A DNA stretch of 64,000 nt from Psychromonas antarctica (GCF_022267535.1 NZ_JAHNZV010000003.1:43724-107723), one strand, 5' to 3'; shown: positions 29,139 to 39,207, counted from the first letter of the stretch. The notes: generated by a model not told the origin, from the sequence alone. Made by a program: numbers and translations.

Positions 29139-32100
29139 ATGCCAAAACGTAATGACTTAAAAACTATCCTAATTATTGGTGCCGGGCCGATTATTATCGG
29201 GCAAGCCTGTGAGTTTGACTACTCAGGCGCACAAGCTTGTAAAGCACTCAAAGAAGAAGGTTACCGTGTTGTATTGGTGAACTCTAATCCAGCAACCATA
29301 ATGACTGATCCCGATATGGCTGATGCAACCTACATAGAGCCAATCCATTGGCAAGTTGTCGAAAAAATTATTGCCAAAGAGCGGCCCTGTGCAGTGCTGC
29401 CGACGATGGGCGGACAAACGGCATTAAACTGTGCGCTTGAGCTGGAAGCAAAAGGCATACTAGCAAAATACAATGTGGAAATGATCGGTGCTACGGCTGA
29501 TGCGATTGATAAAGCGGAAGATCGTAGTCGTTTTGATGCGGCAATGAAAAAAATCGGTCTTGACTGCCCACGTGCTGGTATCGCACATACAATGGAAGAA
29601 GCTTACGGTGTATTAGAAATGGTCGGTTTCCCTTGTATTATTCGTCCTTCTTTCACAATGGGTGGAACGGGTGGTGGTATTGCTTATAACAAAGAAGAGT
29701 TTGATGATATCTGCTCTAATGGACTCGATCTTTCACCGACTACTGAACTGTTAATTGATGAATCATTAATCGGTTGGAAAGAGTATGAAATGGAAGTGGT
29801 TCGCGACAAAAATGATAATTGTATCATTGTTTGTGCCATTGAAAATTTCGATCCGATGGGCATTCATACGGGGGATTCGATTACAGTTGCACCTTCGCAA
29901 ACATTAACCGATAAAGAATATCAGTTAATGCGTAATGCCTCCTTAGCTGTACTGCGTGAAATAGGTGTTGAAACGGGTGGATCAAACGTACAGTTTGGTA
30001 TTAACCCTGCAGATGGCCGTATGGTGCTTATTGAGATGAATCCGCGTGTATCTCGTTCATCAGCCTTAGCTTCTAAAGCAACGGGCTTCCCAATTGCGAA
30101 AATAGCAGCGAAATTGGCGATTGGCTATACATTAGATGAACTGCAAAATGATATTACCGGTGGCAAAACCCCCGCATCATTTGAGCCGACTATCGATTAT
30201 GTTGTTACAAAGATACCGCGTTTTAACTTTGAAAAATTCGCTAATTCAAACGATCGATTAACCACTCAGATGAAATCTGTAGGGGAAGTAATGGCGATCG
30301 GCCGTAACCAGCAGGAGTCATTGCAAAAAGCGATGCGCGGATTGGAAGTCGGTTCAGATGGCTTCAACCCAATGGTTGATCTTAATGATGAAGGCGCTAA
30401 AGACAAAATATTATATGAACTGCGTGAAGCCGGTGCAGAACGTTTATGGTATATCGGTGATGCATTCCGTATTGGCATGAGCATCGATGAAATCCATACC
30501 ATTACCATGATTGATAACTGGTTCTTGGTACAAATTGAAGATCTGATTCTTGAAGAAACTAAAATAGCTGAAGGCGGTTTACGTGGTTTAGATAAAGCCG
30601 TGCTTAAACGTCTAAAACGTAAAGGTTTTGCTGATAGTCGAATCGCGACCGTTGTGGGTGTGGCTGAAGCCGAAATTCGCAAATTACGTGAACGTTTCGA
30701 TTTGCATCCTGTATATAAGCGTGTTGATACTTGCGCCGCAGAATTCTCTTCGGATACAGCGTATATGTACTCTACTTATGATGAAGAGTGTGAAGCTAAT
30801 CCGACTAATAATGAAAAAATCATGATTATTGGTGGTGGCCCTAACCGTATTGGTCAGGGCATTGAATTTGATTATTGTTGTGTTCATGCCGCTCAAGCGA
30901 TGCGTGAAGACGGTTATGAAACTATTATGGTTAACTGTAACCCTGAAACTGTTTCAACCGATTACGACACATCCGATCGTTTATATTTCGAGCCAATTAC
31001 ATTAGAAGATGTATTAGAAATTGTGCGAGTTGAGAAACCTAAAGGCGTTATCGTACAATATGGCGGTCAAACCCCGCTTAAATTAGCACGTGCTCTTGAA
31101 GCTGCTGGGGTTCCTATTATCGGGACTTCACCAGAAGCTATTGACCGTGCAGAGGATCGTGAGCGTTTCCAACAAGCAGTGCAACGTTTAGGTCTTAAGC
31201 AACCAGAAAATGATACGGTTACAACGACAGAACAAGCGGTTATTTCAGCTGAGCGTATTGGCTACCCATTAGTCGTACGTCCTTCCTATGTGTTGGGTGG
31301 CCGTGCAATGGAAATTGTTTATGATGAAGTAGATCTACGCCGTTACTTTAAAGAAGCGGTGAGTGTTTCTAATGAATCACCGGTGTTATTGGATCGTTTC
31401 TTAGATGATGCGATAGAAGTAGATATTGATGCTATTTGCGATGGTACAGATGTCGTTATCGGTGGCATTATGGAGCATATCGAACAAGCGGGAGTTCACT
31501 CAGGTGATTCTGCATGTTCTTTACCTGCATATACCCTAAGCGCTGAAATACAAGATGAGATGCGCGGTTACATTCGTGCATTGGCATTAGAGCTCGGCGT
31601 TATTGGCTTGATGAATACCCAGCTCGCGGTGAAAGATAATGAGATCTATATGATCGAAGTTAACCCCCGTGCAGCACGTACTGTACCTTTTGTATCTAAA
31701 GCCACGGGCGTGCCGATTGCAAAAATTGGTGCAAGTGTGATGGCAGGTAAAACACTAAAAGAGTTGGGTATAACAGAAGAAGTGATCCCACCTTATTATT
31801 CAGTAAAAGAAGTGGTTTTACCTTTCCATAAATTCCCTGGTTCAGATCCGATTTTAGGGCCGGAAATGCGCAGTACAGGTGAAGTGATGGGCGTCGGTGA
31901 TAGTTTCGCTGAAGCTTATGCAAAAGCCGAATTAGGTTCGATTAAAGATGTGCCTAGTGTTGGACGTGTTCTGCTTTCTGTGCGTAACAGTGATAAAAAA
32001 CGAGTAGCAAAGCTAGCGAAAAACTTAGTGAGTTTAGGTTATGAGATTGATGCGACACACGGCACGATGATTGTCTTACAAGAATCGGGCATTAATGCTC

Positions 32101-32369
32101 GCCTTGTCAATAAAGTGCATGAAGGTCGTCCGCATATTTTAGATCGTACCAAAAATGGCGAGTACACTTATATGGTAAATACGACTGAGGGGCGTGTGGC
32201 AATAGAAGATTCACGTCAACTTCGTCGTGCGGCATTACGCTATAAAGTGAACTATACAACGACGCTTAACGGTGCTTTTGCAGCATGCCAAGCGCATCTT
32301 GCAGATCCCACTGCTAGCGCTGCAACAGTCAACTCAGTACAAGAGTTACATAAACGTATTACAGGTTAA
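29139..32369 (+). CDS. carB: Carbamoyl-phosphate synthase large subunit
   Basis: A 1076-residue CarB, essentially full length. Two ATP-grasp halves are visible: the first begins [20 protein letters not shown] and contains [10 protein letters not shown]; the second begins [19 protein letters not shown] near residue 556 and has [14 protein letters not shown]. The last about 140 residues are the MGS-like allosteric domain. With CarA it makes carbamoyl phosphate for arginine and pyrimidine synthesis. A strong terminator follows the stop by about 40 bases. Confidence 0.96.
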   Translation: MPKRNDLKTILIIGAGPIIIGQACEFDYSGAQACKALKEEGYRVVLVNSNPATIMTDPDMADATYIEPIHWQVVEKIIAKERPCAVLPTMGGQTALNCALELEAKGILAKYNVEMIGATADAIDKAEDRSRFDAAMKKIGLDCPRAGIAHTMEEAYGVLEMVGFPCIIRPSFTMGGTGGGIAYNKEEFDDICSNGLDLSPTTELLIDESLIGWKEYEMEVVRDKNDNCIIVCAIENFDPMGIHTGDSITVAPSQTLTDKEYQLMRNASLAVLREIGVETGGSNVQFGINPADGRMVLIEMNPRVSRSSALASKATGFPIAKIAAKLAIGYTLDELQNDITGGKTPASFEPTIDYVVTKIPRFNFEKFANSNDRLTTQMKSVGEVMAIGRNQQESLQKAMRGLEVGSDGFNPMVDLNDEGAKDKILYELREAGAERLWYIGDAFRIGMSIDEIHTITMIDNWFLVQIEDLILEETKIAEGGLRGLDKAVLKRLKRKGFADSRIATVVGVAEAEIRKLRERFDLHPVYKRVDTCAAEFSSDTAYMYSTYDEECEANPTNNEKIMIIGGGPNRIGQGIEFDYCCVHAAQAMREDGYETIMVNCNPETVSTDYDTSDRLYFEPITLEDVLEIVRVEKPKGVIVQYGGQTPLKLARALEAAGVPIIGTSPEAIDRAEDRERFQQAVQRLGLKQPENDTVTTTEQAVISAERIGYPLVVRPSYVLGGRAMEIVYDEVDLRRYFKEAVSVSNESPVLLDRFLDDAIEVDIDAICDGTDVVIGGIMEHIEQAGVHSGDSACSLPAYTLSAEIQDEMRGYIRALALELGVIGLMNTQLAVKDNEIYMIEVNPRAARTVPFVSKATGVPIAKIGASVMAGKTLKELGITEEVIPPYYSVKEVVLPFHKFPGSDPILGPEMRSTGEVMGVGDSFAEAYAKAELGSIKDVPSVGRVLLSVRNSDKKRVAKLAKNLVSLGYEIDATHGTMIVLQESGINARLVNKVHEGRPHILDRTKNGEYTYMVNTTEGRVAIEDSRQLRRAALRYKVNYTTTLNGAFAACQAHLADPTASAATVNSVQELHKRITG

Positions 32370-32408
32370 GTTTTGAGGTATTAACTGACCTTTAACAACG
32401 AGTCTAGT

Positions 32409-32444
32409 AAAAAGCTATCCAAGCAGTTGGATAGCTTTTTTTTT
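32409..32444 (+). terminator. Intrinsic terminator of carAB
   Basis: AAAAGCTATCC pairs with GGATAGCTTTT around an 8-base loop (32421-32428), followed by a run of nine T in all. Confidence 0.9.
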
Positions 32445-32446
32445 GC

Positions 32447-32855
32447 TTAAGTAACCTCCGCGCGTAATTGATACAGCGTAGCTACTTCCGTGTGTTTCTG
32501 CTTTAACTCAGCGGTCAATAGCCCGTTATTGTTACGCTAAGTTGCCTTACACAAAACTATCAATACAGTATGATGTTATTTTCTAACCTAATAGTCCTAA
32601 ATAACCTCAATTCTGGATAAGCTAAACGATACAGTACCGTTATTTACGCGTATTTCTGCGTTAAATCATCTAGCAATAACCCGTTATTGCTGCGATGATT
32701 CGCCTTGAACTACGCAAAACTAACAGCACTGTATAATATGTTTTTTAACTTTTTGATATTTAATCTAATTTCGCTTCCATTATCCAGAACTGAGGTTAAA
32801 TATATAGTCCTGAATATAATTTTTGCTTTCACTATCCTGAGTTGAGGTTGAGTAA
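32447..32855. repeat. Older MITE-like copy interrupted by a younger one
   Basis: The left part (32447-32600) begins TTAAGTAACCTC and aligns by eye with the inner sequence of the 197-bp repeat: TTTCTGCTTTAACTCAGCGG matches its TTTCTGCGTTAAATCATCTA, then CAATAGCCCGTTATTG matches CAATAACCCGTTATTG. The right part (32799-32855) matches its right end: TATCCTGAGTTGAGGTTGA against TATCCAGAACTGAGGTTA. The better-preserved copy 32602-32798 sits between the two parts, which implies insertion into an older element. Confidence 0.6.
32602..32798 (+). repeat. 197-bp MITE-like repeat, left of ackA
   Basis: Begins TAACCTCAATTCTGGATAA and ends with TTATCCAGAACTGAGGTTA, which are 19-bp terminal inverted repeats differing at one position. 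The same 197-base unit occurs in the opposite orientation at 34635-34831 with only a few differences seen by eye. No ORF with transposase features lies inside. I infer a non-autonomous mobile element. Confidence 0.8.
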
Positions 32856-32924
32856 AATAACCATCTTTCTGATACGTCAGTATTTGTAGCTTCCCACTTA
32901 TCAATTTTATCTTTGTTGGGGATA

Positions 32925-33065
32925 ATAAAATCACATATAGAGCAGTTGCTTCTGTGTTAAATATGCGATCAATAACCACTTATTGCTATGCTAATTTGCC
33001 TAGGGCGACATAAAAAAAACTATCAATACGCTATGGTATAAAATTCTTATTTTTTGATATTAAGA
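32925..33065 (+). repeat. Further degenerate copy of the same repeat
   Basis: GCTTCTGTGTTAAATATGCG, then CAATAACCACTTATTGC and CTATCAATACGCTATGGTAT, follow the order of motifs in the 197-bp repeat but with many differences. Its ends are not clear. The rest of the stretch up to ackA (33066-33365) is AT-rich and presumably holds the ackA promoter. Confidence 0.5.
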
Positions 33066-33365
33066 AAATAATAACGATTTAATAGCCACGTTAAAAATAC
33101 ATAATTAACAAAAATAACACCTAAATAGTTTTTTTATCACGTACTCGCTAATAACACACATTAATAGTAGGTATATAAGCCTTATGAAACTATTTTTGTG
33201 ATCTTTTGGATTACTGCGTATTCTTGTGATATTGTCTTAAATACTATGATAGCTTGCCTTTGGTTGTTTTGGTTTTTTGGTGGCATTGAAAAATCGCTAC
33301 TTTTTTATAGTTAGAAATGATTTATAGTCTAACCCTTTGTTTTGGTAAGAAATAGGATATACAAA

Positions 33366-34574
33366 ATGCACAGCAAACTGATCCTTGTACTTAATTGTGG
33401 CAGTTCTTCTTTGAAGTTCGCTATCATCGATACTAGCAGTGGTGATGAAAAATTTTCAGGCATTGCTGAATGCCTGCATCTAGATGATGCGCGTATCAAA
33501 TGGAAGCTAGAAGGGGAGAAAGGTAGTGCTGATTTAGGTGCGGGTGCTGCGCATCAAGAAGCGCTTGACTACATTGTCAGTAAGATTCTTTTTCAAAAAA
33601 CCGAATTAAAAGAAAACTTATTTGCAATCGGTCATCGAGTTGTGCATGGCGGAGAAAAATTTACATCATCAGTGGTGATCACTGATGATGTAATAAAAGA
33701 AATTGAAGACTGTATTCCGCTAGCGCCGCTGCATAACCCCGCCCACCTTGAAGGTATCCGTGCCGCGCAACGCGCTTTTGCATTGCTGCCTAATGTTGCC
33801 GTCTTTGATACCGCTTTTCATCAAACGATGCCCGAGGAAGCGTTTCTATATGCATTGCCTTATAAACTTTACCGCGAAAATGGTATACGTCGTTATGGTA
33901 TGCATGGCACAAGCCATTTTTATATTAGCCTGCAAGCAGCTAAAATATTGAATAAACCGCTCAATGAATTGAATATTATTAACTGTCATCTCGGTAATGG
34001 TGGTTCAGTTTGTGCGATTAAAAATGGTGTTTCGGTTGATACTTCAATGGGTATGACCCCTTTGGAAGGCTTAGTGATGGGGACTCGCTGCGGTGATATC
34101 GATCCCGCTGTTATATTCCATCTGCACGATGAGCTAGGTTATAGTATCGATGACATTCATAGCATGTTGAGCAAAGAGTCTGGTCTGCTAGGATTGACAG
34201 AAGAAACATCTGATTGTCGTTTTGTTGAAGATAACTACCAAACAAACATTGCAGCTAAACGTGCAATGGATCTTTATTGTTACCGCCTAGCTAAATATAT
34301 TGCTAGCTATACAGCGGCTTTAGAGGGACGTTTGGACGCGCTGGTATTCACTGGTGGTATCGGTGAAAATTCAGCTCCTATTCGTCAACACACGCTCGCA
34401 CGTTTGAGCTTGTTAGGTTTTAAAGTAAACCAGCAAGCTAACTTAGCAAACCGTTTTGGTAAAGTATCTAATCAAGGTATTATCTCCGATCTCGGCAGTA
34501 CCGTTGCTATGGTTATTCAGACCAATGAAGAATGGGTTATTGCGCGTGATACGCTCGATTTAGTGAGTGCATAA
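33366..34574 (+). CDS. ackA: Acetate kinase
   Basis: A 402-residue acetate kinase converting acetyl phosphate and ADP to acetate and ATP, and the reverse. [13 protein letters not shown] at residues 6-18 is the family N-terminus; [32 protein letters not shown] and FTGGIGENS follow. The ATG at 33366, with AGGA eight bases upstream, replaces the longer frame from 33342. The usual partner pta is not next to it; instead the gene is enclosed by inverted copies of a 197-bp repeat. Confidence 0.95.
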   Translation: MHSKLILVLNCGSSSLKFAIIDTSSGDEKFSGIAECLHLDDARIKWKLEGEKGSADLGAGAAHQEALDYIVSKILFQKTELKENLFAIGHRVVHGGEKFTSSVVITDDVIKEIEDCIPLAPLHNPAHLEGIRAAQRAFALLPNVAVFDTAFHQTMPEEAFLYALPYKLYRENGIRRYGMHGTSHFYISLQAAKILNKPLNELNIINCHLGNGGSVCAIKNGVSVDTSMGMTPLEGLVMGTRCGDIDPAVIFHLHDELGYSIDDIHSMLSKESGLLGLTEETSDCRFVEDNYQTNIAAKRAMDLYCYRLAKYIASYTAALEGRLDALVFTGGIGENSAPIRQHTLARLSLLGFKVNQQANLANRFGKVSNQGIISDLGSTVAMVIQTNEEWVIARDTLDLVSA

Positions 34575-34593
34575 TTAACGTTTAATAATGATC

Positions 34594-34624
34594 AAAGCTA
34601 GTCAAATTATTGGCTAGCTTTTTA
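34594..34624 (+). terminator. Intrinsic terminator of ackA
   Basis: AAAGCTAG (34594-34601) pairs with CTAGCTTT (34614-34621), with inner CAA/TTG pairing, followed by TTTTT. Lies 20 bases after the stop and 11 bases before the repeat. Confidence 0.85.
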
Positions 34625-34634
34625 TAACGTTAAG

Positions 34635-34831
34635 TAACCTCAGTTCTGGATAATGGAAGCGAAATTAGATTAAATATCAACAAGTTAAAAAACATATTAT
34701 ACAGTGCTGTTAGTTTTGCGTAGTTCAAGGCGAATCATCGCAGCAATAACTGGTTATTGGCAGATGATTTAACGCAGAAATACGCGTAAATAACGGTACT
34801 GTATCGTTTAGCTTATCCAGAATTGAGGTTA
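34635..34831 (-). repeat. 197-bp MITE-like repeat, right of ackA, inverted copy
   Basis: Begins TAACCTCAGTTCTGGATAA and ends with TTATCCAGAATTGAGGTTA. Its reverse complement follows 32602-32798 nearly base for base and has the same length. The two copies therefore form a large inverted repeat around ackA, able to pair or recombine. Confidence 0.82.
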
Positions 34832-34858
34832 AGTAATAAATCACAAATAAAACAGATT

Positions 34859-35167
34859 TTACTGCTCTAATATCGCGATGCGATTACGCAACGTTTCGAC
34901 CTCGTCAAGCAACTCTAAAGCAAGTGCTGCGCCTGCTAAATTGAGTCCGAGATCGGCTTCGAGACGCTGAATAATTTGTACGCGGCGCAGGCAATATCCA
35001 TGAAATTGCCAATGTCGGGGATCTCCACCTTCGGCTTCAATGATTCCCTCATCCACCAATCCGATAACCCACTTTTCAGGTTTACCACAGGCTCGGCTAA
35101 GTTCGTCTAAGGTAAAAGCACTGCTTTCTTCAACAATGATGCCAGATAATACGATTTGCTTGAGCAT
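34859..35167 (-). CDS. cbpM: Chaperone modulatory protein CbpM
   Basis: A 102-residue MerR-like small protein that inhibits the J-domain co-chaperone CbpA. FTLDELSRACGKPEKWVIGLVDEGII forms the helix-turn-helix-like part, then RRVQIIQRLEADLGLNLAGA and a short C-terminal helix ELLDEVETLRNRIAILEQ. Length matches E. coli CbpM. It follows cbpA by 3 bases on the same strand, the standard arrangement. Confidence 0.9.
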   Translation of the reverse strand: MLKQIVLSGIIVEESSAFTLDELSRACGKPEKWVIGLVDEGIIEAEGGDPRHWQFHGYCLRRVQIIQRLEADLGLNLAGAALALELLDEVETLRNRIAILEQ

Positions 35168-35170
35168 GCT

Positions 35171-36118
35171 TTATCCCCCCATTTTGACTCTTGGATTAAA
35201 TGCCAATGTGCTTGCCATCTCTTGATATAGAGCCTTGGCCGCGTCGCTTGTTGCTGGTGGCGTTACTACCGTTAGAGTGATATAAATATCTCCAGCTTGT
35301 TTGCCGGGGATCCCTCTGCCTTTAAGACGAAGTTTATTACCACTGTTTGATCCCGCTGAAATTTTGAGATCTAACATGCCATTCGGGGAGGGCAGCTTAA
35401 CAGTTGCGCCCAGTGCCGCTTCCCACGGTGTTACAGGCAATTGCATATACAGATCTCGCCCCTCTGTGTGATAAAAGGGATGAGGATTAAAATGTATTTC
35501 CAGATAAAGATCCCCTCGACCACCATTTCCCATGCCAGGGGCTCCTTGGCCGGAGAGACGAATTTGTTGCCCCTCTTTAATACCTTTGGGAATTTTCACA
35601 TTAAGTGTTCGCTGAGTTAGATGAGATTGTCCATAGTCATCTAGGCTTGGACTTTGCAGATTGACGCTACGTGTGGCACCGGTAAAGGCATCTTCAATGG
35701 CGATCTGCACCTTGGCATGATGATCCTGCCCTCTGCTATTGAACTGCGCGTGACTTTCCGTGTGTGCCGAACGCCTCTGACGACCAAACAACTCTTCAAA
35801 AAAATCACTGAAAACTCTACCATCCGGATCGTTAAACTCAGCACCACTAAATTCTGCGCCTGCATTCCAATTAGGTGGAGGAGAGAACGTCCGACCCGAT
35901 TTTAGATTGGGGTCAATCCGATCATAAGTAGCACGTTTTTTAGGATCTTTAAGCACTCGGTAGGCCTCATCAGCCTCTTTAAACTTAGCTTCTGCATCTA
36001 CTTCTTTACTGATATCCGGGTGATATTTACGGGCTAATTTACGGTGAGCACGTTTAATCTCATCCGCAGAGGCATCTCGTCCAACTTCCATTATTTTGTA
36101 ATAATCTTTATATTCCAT
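35171..36118 (-). CDS. cbpA: Curved DNA-binding protein CbpA (DnaJ homolog)
   Basis: A 315-residue type II J protein. The J domain covers residues 5-70 with HPD in RKYHPDISKEVD; a Gly/Phe-poor linker is followed by two C-terminal beta domains (VQIAIEDAFTGATRSV and KIPKGIKEGQQIRLSGQG). The Zn finger of DnaJ is absent, as expected for CbpA. The ATG at 36118 gives the normal MEYKDYYKIMEV start; the frame runs on to 36163. It works with DnaK and binds curved DNA; its regulator cbpM follows. Confidence 0.93.
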   Translation of the reverse strand: MEYKDYYKIMEVGRDASADEIKRAHRKLARKYHPDISKEVDAEAKFKEADEAYRVLKDPKKRATYDRIDPNLKSGRTFSPPPNWNAGAEFSGAEFNDPDGRVFSDFFEELFGRQRRSAHTESHAQFNSRGQDHHAKVQIAIEDAFTGATRSVNLQSPSLDDYGQSHLTQRTLNVKIPKGIKEGQQIRLSGQGAPGMGNGGRGDLYLEIHFNPHPFYHTEGRDLYMQLPVTPWEAALGATVKLPSPNGMLDLKISAGSNSGNKLRLKGRGIPGKQAGDIYITLTVVTPPATSDAAKALYQEMASTLAFNPRVKMGG

Positions 36119-36361
36119 GGCCGTGCCGCCTTTTTGAAACGTTATAGATAAATACAACCGCAACCTTTACGTTGTTAGTAAACAAACAACATATATCCTT
36201 GAATCATAGTCTAACAGGCTTAAAGTTATGCTATTATTTTTCATTCTCAGCGTTATTTGTTGTACAACAAATATTGTGGATTTACCTAACGGGAGATCGC
36301 GAGCGGCAATGATAGAAATAGTTTAAGGCAATAAAGACTTTACTGAAATGGAAACTAACTA

Positions 36362-36646
36362 ATGAATATTGAGATCACAACGCTAGCGGATACAGAAGTG
36401 AGCTGTGCAAACTGTGAGGCCTGCTGTTGCCGTTTAGAAGTGATGATTATTACCGATACAGGCGTACCCGACAATTATATTAAGACCGATAGGTGGGGAG
36501 GGCAGACCATGGCGCGATTAGATGATGGTTGGTGTGCCGCTTTGGATCGAAATACTATGCGCTGCACTATTTACGAAAAGCGACCTCTGATTTGCCGTGA
36601 ATTTGAGATGGGAGAGACGGAGTGTATCGCCGAACGTGCGAACTAA
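36362..36646 (+). CDS. YkgJ-family cysteine-cluster protein
   Basis: A 94-residue protein rich in cysteine: SCANCEACCCRLE near residues 14-26, then GWCAALD, RCTIYEKRPLICREFEMGE and a final Cys. This fits the CxCC-type YkgJ/UPF0153 family, thought to bind zinc or an Fe-S cluster; the biochemical role is not known. It starts at an ATG 4 bases after a TAACTA stretch with only a weak ribosome-binding site. A long hairpin starts directly after its stop. Confidence 0.82.
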   Translation: MNIEITTLADTEVSCANCEACCCRLEVMIITDTGVPDNYIKTDRWGGQTMARLDDGWCAALDRNTMRCTIYEKRPLICREFEMGETECIAERAN

Positions 36647-36706
36647 TATATACGTAAGCTAATACAAGATGCAGAAATCAGCATTTTGTATTAGCTTGCG
36701 TATATA
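36647..36706. repeat. 26-bp-stem hairpin directly after the YkgJ-like gene
   Basis: The arms 36647-36672 and 36681-36706 are complementary at 24 of 26 positions (the other two are G-U or A-C type), around an 8-base loop AGAAATCA. It lies between convergent genes. There is no T-run on either strand, so it may be a repeat-derived processing or stability element instead of a simple terminator. Confidence 0.7.
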
Positions 36707-36750
36707 CAAAGAAATAGTGGCTAATTTACTTAGACCACTATTAATATTTA

Positions 36751-37011
36751 TTAAACAGAGGTTATTAGCTCGTGGTGTGCTTTTAATTGTAGATATAAAC
36801 TATCTTTTAATTTTGCTCTTTCATGTTTGAGCTGATTCATATTCTCATCATCGGTCGGACAATCTGCGATTTCAAGTTGACGAATCTCATAATCGAGTAG
36901 GTGATATTGCTGTGCATTCTCTCTAAATATCTGATCGCTGTGATTTAAATGAACAATGTCTAATTTTAGCTCTGGGAAGTCCAGAATAAGTGCGTGATTT
37001 TCATTTAACAT
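36751..37011 (-). CDS. YdcH/DUF465-family small protein
   Basis: An 86-residue helical protein. FPELKLDIVHLNHSDQIF and the downstream basic/acidic heptads up to KHERAKLKDSLYLQLKAHH match the DUF465 (YdcH) pattern of a short coiled coil. Its function is unknown. AGGA lies seven bases before the ATG at 37011, which was preferred to the longer frame from 37029. Monocistronic. Confidence 0.75.
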   Translation of the reverse strand: MLNENHALILDFPELKLDIVHLNHSDQIFRENAQQYHLLDYEIRQLEIADCPTDDENMNQLKHERAKLKDSLYLQLKAHHELITSV

Positions 37012-37440
37012 ATTGATTCCTATATACAAACAGTTGACCTGATCGTTACTATAGCATTGTAAATATGAGATAAAGTTTAATTAATACGTTTATCTAGATC
37101 TGCTTAACAAAAATACCTACAGATCTAATATTAATCGAAACTTTTTAATCTATACCGATGTCACTTCAAAATGCCCTGCGGGGACTGCGGCCGAAAACAA
37201 GCATTATGTTTCGCCTTTTTCTAACGTTCGGACGATGATCTGAATGTGTACCTTGAGGTGGTTTGGGGGATAAGCGTAAAAATAAGCAATCGAAGCGAAT
37301 TTCAGCATCGCTCCAATAGATTTACACCATCTCTGGGTAACGGGTGGGAAATATGCCGTTGCGCTTTCATAATTCATTAAGCTGCAATCGGCATCGCTGA
37401 TCGGTAGTGATTATTGCTCAGAGTATAAACTGCTTCTTTA
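37012..37440. other. Intergenic stretch before the uspA-type gene end
   Basis: No gene is supported. ACCTTGAGGTGGTTTG near 37244-37260 is the near-copy, on the other strand, of bases 27704-27719. A GC-rich patch CCCTGCGGGG at 37172-37181 can form a small hairpin. Otherwise nothing was recognised. Confidence 0.4.
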
Positions 37441-37875
37441 TCACTTCTCGATATAAACAATTAATAAGTCTGTGCTAACGGTATTGACAAGTTTGCGTAC
37501 TGAAGATAATAAACGACTCCAGAAATCATGATGGTGCCCACAAACTAATAGATCCGCATCTAATTGATTGACTGCAGTTGTTAATTTTTCTTCTAAATCA
37601 CCCATTACAACTAGCGTGTTTTGTACAGGATAATCAAGCTTATCGACTAAGGTGTGCAGCTCTTTTTGTAATAACTTTTTCTCTCGTCCATCAGAGGCCG
37701 CTTGCCTCGCTAACCCTAACGTACCGGCGGGTCCCACCATGCTCACATAATTGGCATCAACATAAATAAATGATAGCTTAGCATTCGCCTCTTTTGCTAA
37801 TGCTACGGCTTTACTAATCACTATTTCGCTGGACTTTGTTAAATCAACAGCAACTAATATATGCTTATAAATCAT
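37441..37875 (-). CDS. Universal stress protein, UspA family
   Basis: A 144-residue Usp-fold protein. It starts MIYKHILVAVDLTKSSE, the typical first strand, and ends with VCGHHHDFWSRLLSSVRKLV in place of the ATP-binding GxxGxxxxxxxGS loop: the expected G-9-residue-G(S/T) motif is not intact, so it is of the UspA (non-ATP-binding) kind. GGGAG precedes the ATG at 37875. It probably responds to stress or growth arrest. Monocistronic. Confidence 0.88.
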   Translation of the reverse strand: MIYKHILVAVDLTKSSEIVISKAVALAKEANAKLSFIYVDANYVSMVGPAGTLGLARQAASDGREKKLLQKELHTLVDKLDYPVQNTLVVMGDLEEKLTTAVNQLDADLLVCGHHHDFWSRLLSSVRKLVNTVSTDLLIVYIEK

Positions 37876-38661
37876 TGTATTTCTCCCTATTAAATACCTT
37901 ATCAATAGTCGTAACTATATAAAATAACATGCTCATGCACTTAACTCAGGTAAAAATGGGAAAAGATAAAAACACGTCAAAAAATCGCACCACAGAGTAA
38001 AATGAGGGAAAACACAGAAAAACATAAAAAATAATAATTATCTTATATTTTAGTATGTTAGTTTTTTCTCTGTGTAGCGCGCAGCCCCTCTTTTATGAAT
38101 GCGAACCGAAACGCAGTTTCGCAGTCGTATGAAGTGTGCGTGGTAGTGGTTTTAATTTTTTTACAAAAAATAACCTAAGTCATCTACATAAGCATGTAAA
38201 ATAATGCGCTATCTACATCAAGCTTAAGATCATAATAGCTTACCTTTCAGCAGCCTGTTATGGTCGGCCATATTATTGATACTGTTTAGAATTGTAGCCT
38301 GACATGGCTTTCAACAGTGGCCAATAGTTATGGATTGTTAAGTTTTCTTCGTTTATCTAGTGCGCAGTTCATTAACATACTCACTGTTAGTTTAGCACTC
38401 GCTTATGTTTTGTGTTTTGTGGTGATGTGTTTTTTTTGGGGGGGGCTGGTAAGCGTTGGATAAAATAGATAGTGGGTCTAAAACGGGAGGGAAAACAAGT
38501 ATATTCAATAGCAGATGTTAATTCGGTTTGTTCACTTATAAAAATAACTTTGCAATGTCCATTGTGTTTTCTAGCCGCTTTATAAATGTGGAGAGTTTCG
38601 CGAATAGACCTACGTTACCTCAATATGCTGATTTTGCATCTTGAGGTAACAGGCTTTAAAT
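37876..38661. other. 786-base intergenic stretch without recognised gene
   Basis: Contains a CGAAAC-GCA-GTTTCG hairpin (38112-38126), a T8G8 homopolymer junction (38430-38445), and a palindrome GTTACCTCAA...TTGAGGTAAC (38624-38651) just after the DUF2062 gene. No ORF with a ribosome-binding site and a plausible protein was found on either strand. It may be a decayed gene region. Confidence 0.45.
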
Positions 38662-39171
38662 CTATCTTCTATTGCGACGCTGCCATTTTTTGGTGGTATT
38701 GACACGCCAGAATATACGTAGCAGCACATAGCCTAAGATCGAGCAGATAGTGCCCATAATAAAACAGCCCAATAGCAGAGGGGGGGCTATGGTTTCAAGT
38801 GTTTTAGCTAACCAAGTCAGTGTCAGCTGAAAATGAAAATCAACCACTTCCTCTTGCAAGATAAATGCACCTAAACGATATGCACCATAGAATAAGGGCG
38901 GCATGGTGATTGGGTTCGAAAGCCAAACTAATGCGACCGAGATAGGGAGATTAACGGTAAATAGCATCGCAATAACGGCAGCCAATACCATCTGAAACGG
39001 AATGGGCATCCACGCGCAAAATAAACCTACGCTAACAGCTCCAGCTACACTCCTACGGTTTAAATGCCATAAATTAGGATTCTGTAAAGTTTCACTAAAA
39101 TGTCGAAGGTGAGGGTGAGCTTTTAATGTTTCTGGAGTTGGTAAAAACCGTTTAATAAATTTTTTTGGCAT
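38662..39171 (-). CDS. DUF2062 membrane protein
   Basis: A 169-residue protein with a basic N-terminus (PKKFIKRFLPTPETLKAHPHLR), then VAGAVSVGLFCAWMPIPFQM and PISVALVWLSNPITMPPLFY, the core of DUF2062, and three to four membrane segments. Function unknown. It is divergent from comEC with about 36 bases between the start codons; DUF2062 genes often sit beside comEC in this group of bacteria. Confidence 0.85.
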   Translation of the reverse strand: MPKKFIKRFLPTPETLKAHPHLRHFSETLQNPNLWHLNRRSVAGAVSVGLFCAWMPIPFQMVLAAVIAMLFTVNLPISVALVWLSNPITMPPLFYGAYRLGAFILQEEVVDFHFQLTLTWLAKTLETIAPPLLLGCFIMGTICSILGYVLLRIFWRVNTTKKWQRRNRR

Positions 39172-39207
39172 ATAATTAAGTTTTACTGTTAATTAATTCG
39201 GATAACA

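Noticed and set aside
30266..30682. 138-codon frame antisense to carB
   Set aside because: Lies within the conserved ATP-grasp coding sequence; Ser/Arg-rich composition typical of antisense frames.
32710..32979. 89-codon frame in the repeat cluster
   Set aside because: Spans two repeat copies and their junction; no homologous sequence expected and no ribosome-binding site.
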